Below, one piece after another: positions 35,334 to 44,094 of a stretch of DNA of 64,000 nt. Each line of letters opens with the position of its first letter. Within the stretch, counting starts at the first letter, position 1. This DNA is from an uncultured Eubacteriales bacterium (lineage in GTDB: Bacteria > Bacillota > Clostridia > Oscillospirales > Oscillospiraceae), in NCBI GenBank assembly GCA_900317855.1, contig ONIG01000001.1, positions 1 through 64,000 of the forward strand, written 5' to 3'. Under the pieces are notes generated by a model, which did no database searches, was not told the origin of the DNA, and was given only the letters and a program-made list of their open reading frames with translations. The translations under genes were made by a program, and so were the position numbers.

Positions 35334-36518
35334 ATGAAACTGAAACGACTGACGGCACTGCTGCTTTCTGTGATGATGGTGCTTTCTCTGGCCGCATGCG
35401 GAGGCGGCGGTGATACAAAAGATGATTCGGCGTCCGGCGACCTGTCGGGCAAGGAGATCATCATCGGCAACATTACCCCGGTGACCGGCGCGCAGGCGGC
35501 CTACGGCCTGGCCATCACGAACTCCATTCAGCTGGCGATCGACGAGATCAACGCTGCCGGCGGCATCCTCGGCGCGACCGTGAAGCTCTCCACCAAGGAC
35601 GACCAGGGCACCCCGGCCGAGGCCGTTTCCGGCTTCAACTCGCTGCTCGGCGAGGGCGCGTCGGCAATCATCGGCGCAACGCTCTCGAGCTGCACGTCCG
35701 CGATCACGAGCCTGGCCGACGATGAGGGCATCGTGCTCGTGACGCCGAGCTCCACGGCAGACTCCATCACCACCAAGGACGATTACGTTTTCCGTTCCTG
35801 CTTCAAGGACAGCTTCCAGGGTGAGATGGTCGCGGCCTATGCCAAGGATCAGGGCTGGACGAAAGCCGCTGTGCTGTATGCGACCGGCGACACCTACTCC
35901 TCCGGCCTGCACGATTCGTTCGTGAAGGCGGCCGAGAAATACGGCATCGAGATCGTCTGCGAGCAGTCCTCGTCCGACACCGGCGCCGTGGACTTCTCCT
36001 CGCAGCTGGCGACCATCGCCGCCTCCGGCGCGGACATGCTCTTCGCTCCGTACTACTACGATGCAGTCGGCCCGAAAATCATCCCGCAGGCACGCGAGGC
36101 CGGCTTCAAGGGCGCGATCATGGGCTGCGACGGCTTTGACGGCACGCAGGACTACACCACCGGCGACCTGAGCGCTTATGAAAACGTCTACTTCACCAAC
36201 CACTACTCTCCGGAGGACAGCTCCGAGATTGTCCAGAACTACGTCAAGAACTACACCGCCAAGTACGGCTCCGAATCCATGAACGCGCTCGGCGCGCTGG
36301 CCTATGACGCCATGTACATGGTCAAGCAGGCCATTGAGAAGGCCGGCAGCATCGACCACGACGCCATCCGCGACGCGATGAGCGGCATGCACTATGTCGG
36401 CGTCACCGGCGACATGACCCTCGACGAGACCGGCACGCCGGAAAAGAGCGTGGCCATCCTGACCTTCACGCCCTCCGACGGCAAGCTCGTGCAGAAGTTC
36501 GTCAAGACGCAGAGCTGA
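35334..36518 (+). CDS. livK: branched-chain amino-acid-type ABC transporter, binding lipoprotein
   Basis: A 394-residue extracellular binding protein. The signal peptide ends in the lipobox LAAC, so the mature N-terminus is lipid-anchored at Cys23. The mature part is a type I periplasmic-binding fold (IIIGNITPVTGAQAAYGLAITNSIQLAIDEINAAGG at the start, VLYATGDTYSSGLHDSFVKA in the middle), typical of LivJ/LivK. Ligand may be a branched-chain amino acid or a related compound. GGAGG lies eight bases before ATG 35334; an ATG six bases earlier is too close. It heads livKHMGF and is followed by a 14-base-pair hairpin without a T run. Confidence 0.93.
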   Translation: MKLKRLTALLLSVMMVLSLAACGGGGDTKDDSASGDLSGKEIIIGNITPVTGAQAAYGLAITNSIQLAIDEINAAGGILGATVKLSTKDDQGTPAEAVSGFNSLLGEGASAIIGATLSSCTSAITSLADDEGIVLVTPSSTADSITTKDDYVFRSCFKDSFQGEMVAAYAKDQGWTKAAVLYATGDTYSSGLHDSFVKAAEKYGIEIVCEQSSSDTGAVDFSSQLATIAASGADMLFAPYYYDAVGPKIIPQAREAGFKGAIMGCDGFDGTQDYTTGDLSAYENVYFTNHYSPEDSSEIVQNYVKNYTAKYGSESMNALGALAYDAMYMVKQAIEKAGSIDHDAIRDAMSGMHYVGVTGDMTLDETGTPEKSVAILTFTPSDGKLVQKFVKTQS

Positions 36519-36568
36519 TCTGCCCCGGCTGTGCAGCCGGAACCGGACAAAACCAAAAGCAATGCCTC

Positions 36569-36600
36569 CGCGCGAAAGCGCCGCCCGGCGCTTTCGCGCG
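36569..36600 (+). repeat. stable intra-operon hairpin between livK and livH
   Basis: Perfect 14-base arms CGCGCGAAAGCGCC and GGCGCTTTCGCGCG (36569-36582, 36587-36600) close a GCCC loop with no T run after. Such a hairpin can protect the upstream binding-protein mRNA from 3' decay and raise its level over the permeases. Confidence 0.75.
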
Positions 36601-36654
36601 CAATCATTCCGGCGCGGCTGGCCTGCGCGTGAACCAGAAAGGCAGGGAGAGAAT

Positions 36655-37557
36655 ATGACTGACTTTTTACAGCAACTGATCATCGGGCTCCGCCTCGGCA
36701 GCGTCTATGCGCTCGTGGCGCTGGGCTACACGATGGTTTACGGTATCATCAGACTTATCAACTTTGCACACGGCGACTTCATCATGGTCGGCGGCTATAC
36801 GCTGTATTTCACCGTGCCGATCCTGCTGCACAGCATGGGCCTGCCGGCGTGGACGGGCGTGATCGCGGCCATCGTGATCTGCGCGCTCGTGGGTGTTTTG
36901 GTCGAGCTGGTGGCCTACCGGCCCGTGCGCCGCAAGGGCACGAGTATGTCGGCCCTCATCACGGCCATCGCCATGAGCCTGCTGCTGGAAAACCTCGCGC
37001 AGGCCATTCCGGCCATGGGCCCGAACCCGCGTGTGATCTCCGATGAGATCTTCAGCACGGCGCCGATGTCCCTCGGCGGCGTGTCCGTGAACATGGCGGC
37101 CGTGATCACGATCGTCATCGCGGCCGTTGTCATGGCGGCGCTGCAGATCTTCGTGCAGAAGACGAAGCTCGGCCGCGCCATGCGCGCCGTGTCCGAGAAT
37201 AAGGAGGCGTCCACGCTCGTGGGCATCAACGTCAACCGCACGATCGTGACGACGTTCGCCATCGGCTCCGGCCTCGCGGCCATCGCGGCGCTGATGTACT
37301 GCGCGCAGTACCACACCGTGACGACGACGATGGGCTCCATGCTGGGCCTCAAGGCGTTCGTGGCGGCGGTCATGGGCGGCATCGGCCTGATCCCGGGCGC
37401 CATGCTCGGCGGCATCGTCGTCGGCATCATCGAAGCGCTCGTGACGGCCTACATCAGCTCGTCGCTCGCCAACGCTGTTGTGTTTCTGATCCTGATCGTG
37501 ATGCTGCTGGTCAAGCCGGCCGGCATCCTCGGAAAGAATGTAGGTGAGAAGGTATGA
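36655..37557 (+). CDS. livH: branched-chain amino-acid-type ABC transporter permease LivH
   Basis: A 300-residue inner-membrane permease with about eight segments. LRLGSVYALVALGYTMVYGIIRLINFAHGDFIMVGGY is the classic LivH start, and the coupling-helix region ENKEASTLVGINVNRTI is conserved. It forms the channel with LivM and binds LivG/LivF. GGGAGAG precedes ATG 36655. The stop overlaps the livM start by four bases. Length is normal for the family. Confidence 0.95.
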   Translation: MTDFLQQLIIGLRLGSVYALVALGYTMVYGIIRLINFAHGDFIMVGGYTLYFTVPILLHSMGLPAWTGVIAAIVICALVGVLVELVAYRPVRRKGTSMSALITAIAMSLLLENLAQAIPAMGPNPRVISDEIFSTAPMSLGGVSVNMAAVITIVIAAVVMAALQIFVQKTKLGRAMRAVSENKEASTLVGINVNRTIVTTFAIGSGLAAIAALMYCAQYHTVTTTMGSMLGLKAFVAAVMGGIGLIPGAMLGGIVVGIIEALVTAYISSSLANAVVFLILIVMLLVKPAGILGKNVGEKV

Positions 37558-38702
37558 ATACGCTGCAAAAAACGAAACTGCGCGGTACCGGCATCAACTG
37601 CGGCCTGATCGTGCTGCTCTTTGCTGTGGTGCTGCTGCTCGGTCAGGTGCTCCCGGAAAATACCTACCGCCGCGTGCTGGTCCCGATCATCTGGCAGATG
37701 TGCATTTTTATCCTGCTCGGCACATCGCTCAATCTTACGCTTGGCTACCTTGGCCAGCTCACGCTGGGCCACATGGGTTTTGCCGGCGTCGGCGCCTACA
37801 CCGCTGCGCTGACCTCGCTTGCGCTCGAACGCGCGGGCCTGTTCGAGGCGTCGGAAGCAGCCCCCGGCCAGCTCATTCTGGTCATTCTCGGCTGCTGCCT
37901 GCTCGGTGCCATTTTCGCAGGGCTGCTCGGCCTGCTCGTGGGCATCCCGGCGCTGCGCCTGCGCGGTGACTATCTGGCCATCGTGACGCTCGGCTTCGGC
38001 CTCATCGTCGAAAACGTCATTGCGAACCTGCCCTTCGCCGGCGGCGAGGGCCTTGCAAACGGCACGGCGAGCTCTTCGCTCTACGCCAACGGGCTCGGTC
38101 TGTCGACCTCACTGCAGGCAAAGTATGTGTGGCTCGTGCTGGGCATCACCATTTTGTGCATTGCGATCATGTGCATGTTCATCCGCTCGAAATACGGCCG
38201 CGCCATCGAGGCCATCCGCGACGATGAGATCGCCGCGTCCGCTTCCGGCGTGAACACGACGTATTACAAGATCCTCACGTTCGTCATCTCGGCGTTCTTT
38301 GCGGGCCTTGCCGGCGGACTGTATGCCACGTGCTTTTCCTCGCTCACGACGGCGAGCTTCACGTTCACCAGCGCTTCGATCTGGAATTCGACGTTCATCG
38401 TCGTCATCGTGGTCCTCGGCGGCATGGGCTCCATGACCGGTTCGGTGCTGGCCGCCATCGCCATGTACCTGCTCAACTATGAGATCAAAAACGGCGGATG
38501 GGTCTCGGCGCTGCCGGGCTTCGTGCAGTCGCTGTTCCAGTTCCCGATGCTGATCTATGCGCTCGTGCTGCTGGTCATCATCATTTTCCGCCCCAGAGGC
38601 ATTCTGGGCACCTACGAGTTTTCGCTCGACCGGCTGCTGTTTGACGGCCGCCTGGCCGAGAAGAGAAAGGCCAAGGCCAGGAAGGGAGGCGCCGACGCAT
38701 GA
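37554..38702 (+). CDS. livM: branched-chain amino-acid-type ABC transporter permease LivM
   Basis: A 382-residue permease with about ten segments, partner of LivH. LTLGYLGQLTLGHMGFAGVGAYTAAL is the LivM signature, and YGRAIEAIRDDEIAASASGVNTTYYKILTF is the coupling-helix region. The long N-terminus and a polar, basic C-terminal tail (EKRKAKARKGGADA) are within family variation. It overlaps both livH and livG by four bases, indicating translational coupling throughout the operon. Confidence 0.95.
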   Translation: MNTLQKTKLRGTGINCGLIVLLFAVVLLLGQVLPENTYRRVLVPIIWQMCIFILLGTSLNLTLGYLGQLTLGHMGFAGVGAYTAALTSLALERAGLFEASEAAPGQLILVILGCCLLGAIFAGLLGLLVGIPALRLRGDYLAIVTLGFGLIVENVIANLPFAGGEGLANGTASSSLYANGLGLSTSLQAKYVWLVLGITILCIAIMCMFIRSKYGRAIEAIRDDEIAASASGVNTTYYKILTFVISAFFAGLAGGLYATCFSSLTTASFTFTSASIWNSTFIVVIVVLGGMGSMTGSVLAAIAMYLLNYEIKNGGWVSALPGFVQSLFQFPMLIYALVLLVIIIFRPRGILGTYEFSLDRLLFDGRLAEKRKAKARKGGADA

Positions 38703-39499
38703 CCGATACCAGACCCGTTGTGCTCAAAGCGGAGCACCTCGGCATTACGTTCGGCGGCCTGAAGGCCGTGTCGGACTTCAACATGGAGATCCATGAGGGT
38801 GAGCTCATGGGCCTCATCGGCCCGAACGGCGCCGGCAAGACCACGGTCTTCAACCTGCTCACCGGCGTGTATGTGCCGACGGAGGGCGCGTTTTATCTCT
38901 GCGGGCAGAAGCTCAACGGCAAGCAGACCTATCAGGTCGTGGAGGCCGGCATCGCCCGCACGTTCCAGAACATCCGCCTGTTCAAGGCCATGACGGTGCT
39001 CGATAACGTGAAGATCGCCTTCACGAAGGACATTCACTACAACCTCGCCGACAGCCTCCTGCGCACGAAAAAGTACTGGAACACGGAGCAGGAGCTGACC
39101 GAAAAGGCCATGGAATACCTGCGCATCGTCCATCTGGACGACAAGGCCGGGCAGCTCGCATCCAGCCTGCCCTACGGCCAGCAGCGCAAGCTGGAGATCG
39201 CCCGCGCGCTGGCAACGAACATGAAGCTGCTGCTGCTCGACGAGCCGGCGGCCGGCATGAACCCGACCGAGACGGCGGAGCTGCTCTCGTGCATCCATAC
39301 CATCCGCGATACGTTCCATGTGGCCATCCTGCTCATTGAGCACGATATGAGCCTGGTCATGCGCGTCTGTGAGCGCATTCAGGTCATCAACTTCGGTCAG
39401 ACGATCGCCGCCGGGCTTCCGGAGGAGATCGCGAGCAACCAGGAGGTCATCGAGGCGTATCTCGGCGAAGAGGAGGCGGACGACGATGCTGAAGATTGA
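38699..39499 (+). CDS. livG: branched-chain amino-acid-type ABC transporter ATPase LivG
   Basis: A 266-residue cytoplasmic ATPase. Walker A is GPNGAGKTT near residue 41, the signature block appears as LPYGQQRKLEIARAL, and Walker B as LLLLDEPAAGMNP. The long C-terminal end (VCERIQVINFGQTIAAGLPEEI) is typical of LivG. It pairs with LivF. The C-terminal tail is strongly acidic (EEEADDDAED). It overlaps livM by four bases and livF by 14 bases. Confidence 0.95.
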   Translation: MTDTRPVVLKAEHLGITFGGLKAVSDFNMEIHEGELMGLIGPNGAGKTTVFNLLTGVYVPTEGAFYLCGQKLNGKQTYQVVEAGIARTFQNIRLFKAMTVLDNVKIAFTKDIHYNLADSLLRTKKYWNTEQELTEKAMEYLRIVHLDDKAGQLASSLPYGQQRKLEIARALATNMKLLLLDEPAAGMNPTETAELLSCIHTIRDTFHVAILLIEHDMSLVMRVCERIQVINFGQTIAAGLPEEIASNQEVIEAYLGEEEADDDAED

Positions 39500-40190
39500 A
39501 GATCTGGAGGTGTCCTACGGCGCCGTGCAGGCGCTGCGCGGCATCAGCATGGAGGTCAACGACGGCGAGATCGTCTCGCTCATCGGCGCCAACGGCGCTG
39601 GCAAGACCACCACGTTGCACGCCATCACCGGCCTTGTGCCCATTAAAAGCGGCTCCGTGATCTACGACGGGCACGACCTGCGCAAGACAGACCCCAGCCG
39701 CATTGTCACCATGGGCCTCGCGCATGTGCCGGAGGGGCGGCAGGTATTCACGCGCATGACCGTGGCGGAAAACCTTGCCATGGGCGCGTACTTCCGCAAG
39801 GACAAAAAAGCGATCGCGGAGGACCTCGAGCGGGTCTATGCGCGCTTCCCGCGCCTGAAAGAGCGCGCCAAGCAGCTCGCGGGCACGCTCTCCGGCGGCG
39901 AGCAGCAGATGCTGGCCATGGGCCGTGCCATCATGAGCGCGCCGAAGCTCATCGTCATGGACGAGCCGTCCATGGGCCTGTCGCCCGTGCTCGTGCAGGA
40001 GGTATTTTCGATCATCGAGACCATGCACGAGCTGGGCATCACGATCCTGCTCGTGGAGCAGAATGCGAAGATGGCGCTCGCCATCGCCGACCGGGCCTAT
40101 GTGCTCGAAAACGGCCGGATCACCATGTCCGGCGGCGCACACGATCTGCTGCACGACGACAAGGTCCGCAAGGCCTATCTCGGCGCGTGA
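39486..40190 (+). CDS. livF: branched-chain amino-acid-type ABC transporter ATPase LivF
   Basis: A 234-residue ATPase, second of the pair. Walker A is GANGAGKTT, the signature LSGGEQQMLAMGRAI and Walker B LIVMDEPSMGLSP are intact, and VPEGRQVFTRMTV is the LivF-type block before the signature. The ATG at 39486 lies inside the end of livG, with GGAGG nine bases upstream. A perfect terminator follows about ten bases after the stop, closing the operon. Confidence 0.95.
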   Translation: MLKIEDLEVSYGAVQALRGISMEVNDGEIVSLIGANGAGKTTTLHAITGLVPIKSGSVIYDGHDLRKTDPSRIVTMGLAHVPEGRQVFTRMTVAENLAMGAYFRKDKKAIAEDLERVYARFPRLKERAKQLAGTLSGGEQQMLAMGRAIMSAPKLIVMDEPSMGLSPVLVQEVFSIIETMHELGITILLVEQNAKMALAIADRAYVLENGRITMSGGAHDLLHDDKVRKAYLGA

Positions 40191-40201
40191 ACGCAGACAG
40201 C

Positions 40202-40237
40202 AAAAGCGCACACACCCGCGGGTGTGTGCGCTTTTTT
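40202..40237 (+). terminator. terminator of the liv operon
   Basis: A fully palindromic hairpin AAAAGCGCACACACCC with its complement (40202-40234) ends in TTTTTT. It reads well on both strands. Confidence 0.95.
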
Positions 40238-40299
40238 ACGCCGGAGCCGCCCTATAGGAGACGCTTTTTGCAAAATTTCCGGAAAAGGGGAAATAAATA

Positions 40300-40328
40300 T
40301 TCCGCTTTGCGCATTTATCTGATATAAT
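40300..40328 (+). promoter_or_regulatory. possible promoter of the LRR/SLH gene
   Basis: A perfect TATAAT (40323-40328) is preceded at 17 bases by the weak box TTCCGC (40300-40305). The leader to the ATG at 40410 is about 75 bases. Confidence 0.5.
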
Positions 40329-40409
40329 CGACACAAAAGGAGATACGATTCATAATTGAACACAGGATCAATCTTTAGAAAGGAAGGATGCTTGCATTCG
40401 TAAAGTGCC

Positions 40410-43400
40410 ATGAAACGAAGACTGTTTTCCCTGCTGCTGACGCTGGCCATGCTGCTGTCGCTGTTGCCGGCGGCACATGCCCTCGGGGAAGAGAAGCTGC
40501 CGGACGAGGCGGGCTACGGCTTTACTTACGCATTCGTCTCACCAACGACCATTGAGATCACCGCTTACTACGGCTACGAGGCGGAGGTCACCGTCCCCTC
40601 GACCATCGACGGATATACCGTCGTCGGCATCCAGAACTTCCACGCGACTGAGGGTTACAGCGACCCCAATGTCGTTGTGCGCAAGGTCACGCTCCCGGAC
40701 ACCGTGACCTACATTGCAGACGACGCGTTCTACGACAGCGACGACTGGAGCGCCAAGACGCACTCCGCGCTGCGCGAGATCGTCCTGCCGCAGAGCCTGA
40801 AAACCATCGGCGAGCGGGCGTTTTACCACAACTACTATCTGGAAAAGATCACGATTCCTGCGAGCGTGACGGAGATCGGCAGCGGCGCGTTTGCAGCGTG
40901 CACGAATCTGTCCGACATCACCATCCAGGGCGAGCATACGCTCCTGCACGGCGGGGCATTCGGTGCGCGGACGTCCTACAGCGTCGGCACCTTTGCCGGG
41001 CAGCTCAGCGCGCTTTACAATGATTGGCTTTATGACGACAGTGCGTCGGACTTCTTCATCTGGAACGGGCAGCTGCTCGCCTATAAGGGCGAGAGCAAGA
41101 CGCCCGTCATTCCCGACACCGTGCAGACCATCGGTGCCGACGCCTTCTGGCGCACGGACATCACCGGCGTGACCATTCCGGCGGGCGTGCGGGAGATCGG
41201 CCCCTCCGCGTTTTATGAGTCCACGGCGCTGACCGCCGTGGACATTCCCGGCAGCGTTGAGCGCATTGACAACAACGCCTTCTGCGGCTGCACCGGCATG
41301 ACCTCCGTCGAGCTGAACAAGGGGCTGAAGGTCATCGGCGAGGGCGGCTTCAACGACTGCGAGGGCCTGACGAGCCTGGACCTGCCCGACGGCCTGACCA
41401 CGCTGGAGGACACCGCGCTTTACGACTGCGCGAACATCGAGCGCTTCACCTTCCCGGCGTCGCTGAGCGATATGGAACTGTCCAGCATTGATACCTCCAA
41501 GTGGTATGAGGGGCTTGCCGACGGGGCGGAGCTCTACTGCGGCGGCGTGTTTCTTGGCTGCAAGGGCAGGGAGTACCCCGCCAAGCTGACCGTCCGCCCC
41601 GGCACGAAGATGGTGCGCATTGAGGACTATCTGGACGGCGTGAACGAACTGATCCTGCCCGACGGGCTGGAGTCGCTCATCATCACGCCCGAAGGCGTCT
41701 CGGACGAATGCGGCATCACCACGCTCACCGTGCCGGAGAGCGTTGATTACATTGATCTGCGCAATTTCCCCAAGCTGACCGACATCACCCTGCCGGAGAC
41801 GGCGGTTCTGGCCGAGGGGTGCTTTAGTGGCTGCTATCAGATCGAGGACCTGACCATCCCGAAGGGCAATCAGACCCTGTACGGCGTCTGCGTCGGCCGC
41901 ACGGCACACGTGGTCCTGCCCGACGACGTGCTGGAAGTGCGCGGCCCGATCTCCAACGGCGACCCCTTCCGCTACAACACCGAGAGCGGCAACTCCAGCC
42001 TGAAATCGATTGACCTCGGCAGCGTCCGGGTCCTCACGGACGGGGCACTCAGCGATTGCGTCGCGCTCGAGCGCGTCACGCTGCCCGATTCCCTGATAGA
42101 ACTCGGCGACGGTGTGTTCAGCGGCTGCGCGCAGCTGCGCTCCGTCCAGGGCGGCGGGAATGTTCGGCAGATCGGCAATTCCTGCTTCTCCGCCTGCCCC
42201 GCGCTGACCGACTTCGGGGATCTGACGGCGAACGTGACCCGCGTCGGCTCGCTGGCCTTTTTCAATACCGGCTGGTTCCACGACCAGCCGAACGGCGTGG
42301 TCTATTTCGGTAATGTTGCTTATGCCTACAAGGGCACCATGCCGGAGGGCACCATTCTCGACATCAGGGACGGCACCGTTTCCGTTACCTACAAGTTCCT
42401 CGCGGGGCAGACGGAGCTCAACCCCAGCTTCGACCAGCCGAATCTGGCCGGGCTGATCCTCCCGCAGAGCTGCAAATACGTAGATGCCTACGCCTTCGCC
42501 GGTGCGAAGAATATGAAGTTCATCGACCTCGGCGGCGTGCAGTACATCGGGCGCGAGGCATTCAACAACAGCGCCTGCGAGAGCATTGTCCTGCCGGACT
42601 CCGTGCGCTATGTCGGCAGCAACGCCTTTTCCGCGCCGAATATCCGTGCCATCCACCTCAACGACGGCCTGCGCGCGCTGGACGAGGGGGCCTTCTTTAC
42701 CTACGGCAAGGGCAGCGGCGTGACGATCCCCGCCAGCGTCACCTACATCGGCGCGCAGGCGTTTGGCTACTGCCCGATCGATCCGGACGACCCGTTCGCG
42801 GGCCTGACGCGGATCGACGGCTTTGCCGTCACCGGCACGGCCGGGAGCGCCGCGCAGACCTACGCCGAGGAAAACGAATTCACCTTCCGCACGGATGCTG
42901 CCTGCACTGCGCACGACTACGTGACCGAGACCGTGGCGGCGACCTGCCGGGACGGCGGCTTCACGCGCCGGACCTGCGCCGTCTGCGGTGACGTGACGGT
43001 CACTGCGCGCGGCAGTGCGGCGGCGCACACCGCGGTCGCAAATGACGACATTGCCGCCACCTGTGACCGGCCGGGCTCCACCGGCGGCACGCACTGCGGC
43101 TTCTGCGGACAGGCCCTGACGGCTCCGACCGAGGTCGCTGCACTGGGCCATGACTGGGTCGTTGCCGTCGAGGAATATGAGCACTCCGCCTATTACGGCA
43201 TGACCTGCCACTACTGCCGCCGCTGCGCGCTCAAGTGGTACGATAACGGCAGCGCACATACACACGATTACAGCTATCAGGTGTCCGTCAAGTACCCGAC
43301 CTGCACCGCGCAGGGCTACACCACGCACACCTGCGCCTGCGGCGACAGTTACCGCGACAGCTACGTCGGCGCGCTGGGCCACGATTATGTGGGCGGCGTC

Positions 43401-44039
43401 TGCACCCGCTGCGGCGCGAAAGCGTCGGCCCCGCAGCCGGGCACGCAGCCGTGCGACGGCGGCGCGCAGTGTCCGGGCAGAGACTTTTCCGATATGCCCG
43501 GCCCGGCCGACTGGTCGCACGAGGGCATTGACTATGCCGTCGCGCACGGTCTGTTCGTCGGCACGTCCGACACCACGTTTTCTCCCACCGGGGCGATGAC
43601 GCGCGCCATGCTCGTGAGCGTGCTCTGGCGCATGGAGGGCGAGCCTGCGCACACGGACCGGAACCCCTTCACGGACGTCGGCACGGACTGGTATACCGAC
43701 GGTGTCCTCTGGGCAGCGGAGCATGATATTGTCGCTGGCATCGGAGACGGTCGATTCGACCCGAACGGCGATGTGACGCGCGAGCAGATCGCGGCGATCC
43801 TCTGCCGCTACACGCTCTGGAAGGGGCGCAGCGCGGATGCGCGCGCGGATCTGAGCGTGTTCCCGGATGCAGGCGATGTGAGCGGCTGGGCATACGATTC
43901 CCTCGCGTGGGCAAATGCCGAGGATCTCATCTCCGGCTGCATGATCGGCAGCATTTCCTATCTCAAACCGCTTGATAATGCCACCCGCGCCCAGGTGGCG
44001 GCGATCCTTATGCGCTATCAGCAGAGCATCGGAGCCTGA
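40410..44039 (+). CDS. large surface protein with leucine-rich repeats, Cys-rich repeats and SLH domains
   Basis: A 1209-residue secreted protein. Residues 1-25 are a signal peptide (MKRRLFSLLLTLAMLLSLLP to AHA). Residues about 45-820 hold many BspA/LRR_5-type repeats such as VTIPAGVREIGPSAFYESTAL and VTLPDSLIELGDGVFSGCAQL, which commonly bind host or other bacterial surfaces. Residues about 828-1010 form repeated Cys-pair modules (TCRDGGFTRRTCAVCG, CACGDSYRDSYVGALGHDY, GVCTRCGAK). Three SLH repeats fill about 1023-1209 and should bind wall polysaccharide. No good ribosome site precedes the ATG; AAGGAAGG lies 22 bases up, in front of another frame. Monocistronic with a terminator after it. 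Confidence 0.93.
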   Translation: MKRRLFSLLLTLAMLLSLLPAAHALGEEKLPDEAGYGFTYAFVSPTTIEITAYYGYEAEVTVPSTIDGYTVVGIQNFHATEGYSDPNVVVRKVTLPDTVTYIADDAFYDSDDWSAKTHSALREIVLPQSLKTIGERAFYHNYYLEKITIPASVTEIGSGAFAACTNLSDITIQGEHTLLHGGAFGARTSYSVGTFAGQLSALYNDWLYDDSASDFFIWNGQLLAYKGESKTPVIPDTVQTIGADAFWRTDITGVTIPAGVREIGPSAFYESTALTAVDIPGSVERIDNNAFCGCTGMTSVELNKGLKVIGEGGFNDCEGLTSLDLPDGLTTLEDTALYDCANIERFTFPASLSDMELSSIDTSKWYEGLADGAELYCGGVFLGCKGREYPAKLTVRPGTKMVRIEDYLDGVNELILPDGLESLIITPEGVSDECGITTLTVPESVDYIDLRNFPKLTDITLPETAVLAEGCFSGCYQIEDLTIPKGNQTLYGVCVGRTAHVVLPDDVLEVRGPISNGDPFRYNTESGNSSLKSIDLGSVRVLTDGALSDCVALERVTLPDSLIELGDGVFSGCAQLRSVQGGGNVRQIGNSCFSACPALTDFGDLTANVTRVGSLAFFNTGWFHDQPNGVVYFGNVAYAYKGTMPEGTILDIRDGTVSVTYKFLAGQTELNPSFDQPNLAGLILPQSCKYVDAYAFAGAKNMKFIDLGGVQYIGREAFNNSACESIVLPDSVRYVGSNAFSAPNIRAIHLNDGLRALDEGAFFTYGKGSGVTIPASVTYIGAQAFGYCPIDPDDPFAGLTRIDGFAVTGTAGSAAQTYAEENEFTFRTDAACTAHDYVTETVAATCRDGGFTRRTCAVCGDVTVTARGSAAAHTAVANDDIAATCDRPGSTGGTHCGFCGQALTAPTEVAALGHDWVVAVEEYEHSAYYGMTCHYCRRCALKWYDNGSAHTHDYSYQVSVKYPTCTAQGYTTHTCACGDSYRDSYVGALGHDYVGGVCTRCGAKASAPQPGTQPCDGGAQCPGRDFSDMPGPADWSHEGIDYAVAHGLFVGTSDTTFSPTGAMTRAMLVSVLWRMEGEPAHTDRNPFTDVGTDWYTDGVLWAAEHDIVAGIGDGRFDPNGDVTREQIAAILCRYTLWKGRSADARADLSVFPDAGDVSGWAYDSLAWANAEDLISGCMIGSISYLKPLDNATRAQVAAILMRYQQSIGA

Positions 44040-44050
44040 ACGGATCCAAA

Positions 44051-44087
44051 AAACATGCGCGTACCCGCTTTGGGTACGCGCATGTTT
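44051..44087. terminator. bidirectional terminator
   Basis: Perfect 16-base arms AAACATGCGCGTACCC and complement (44051-44066, 44072-44087) lie between convergent genes, with TTTTTTGG on the minus strand and GTTTGCGTTTG on the plus strand. Confidence 0.9.
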
Positions 44088-44094
44088 GCGTTTG

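Noticed and set aside
36569-36600. The hairpin between livK and livH as the end of the operon
   Set aside because: There is no T run, no promoter follows and livH has a normal ribosome site, so the operon most likely continues.
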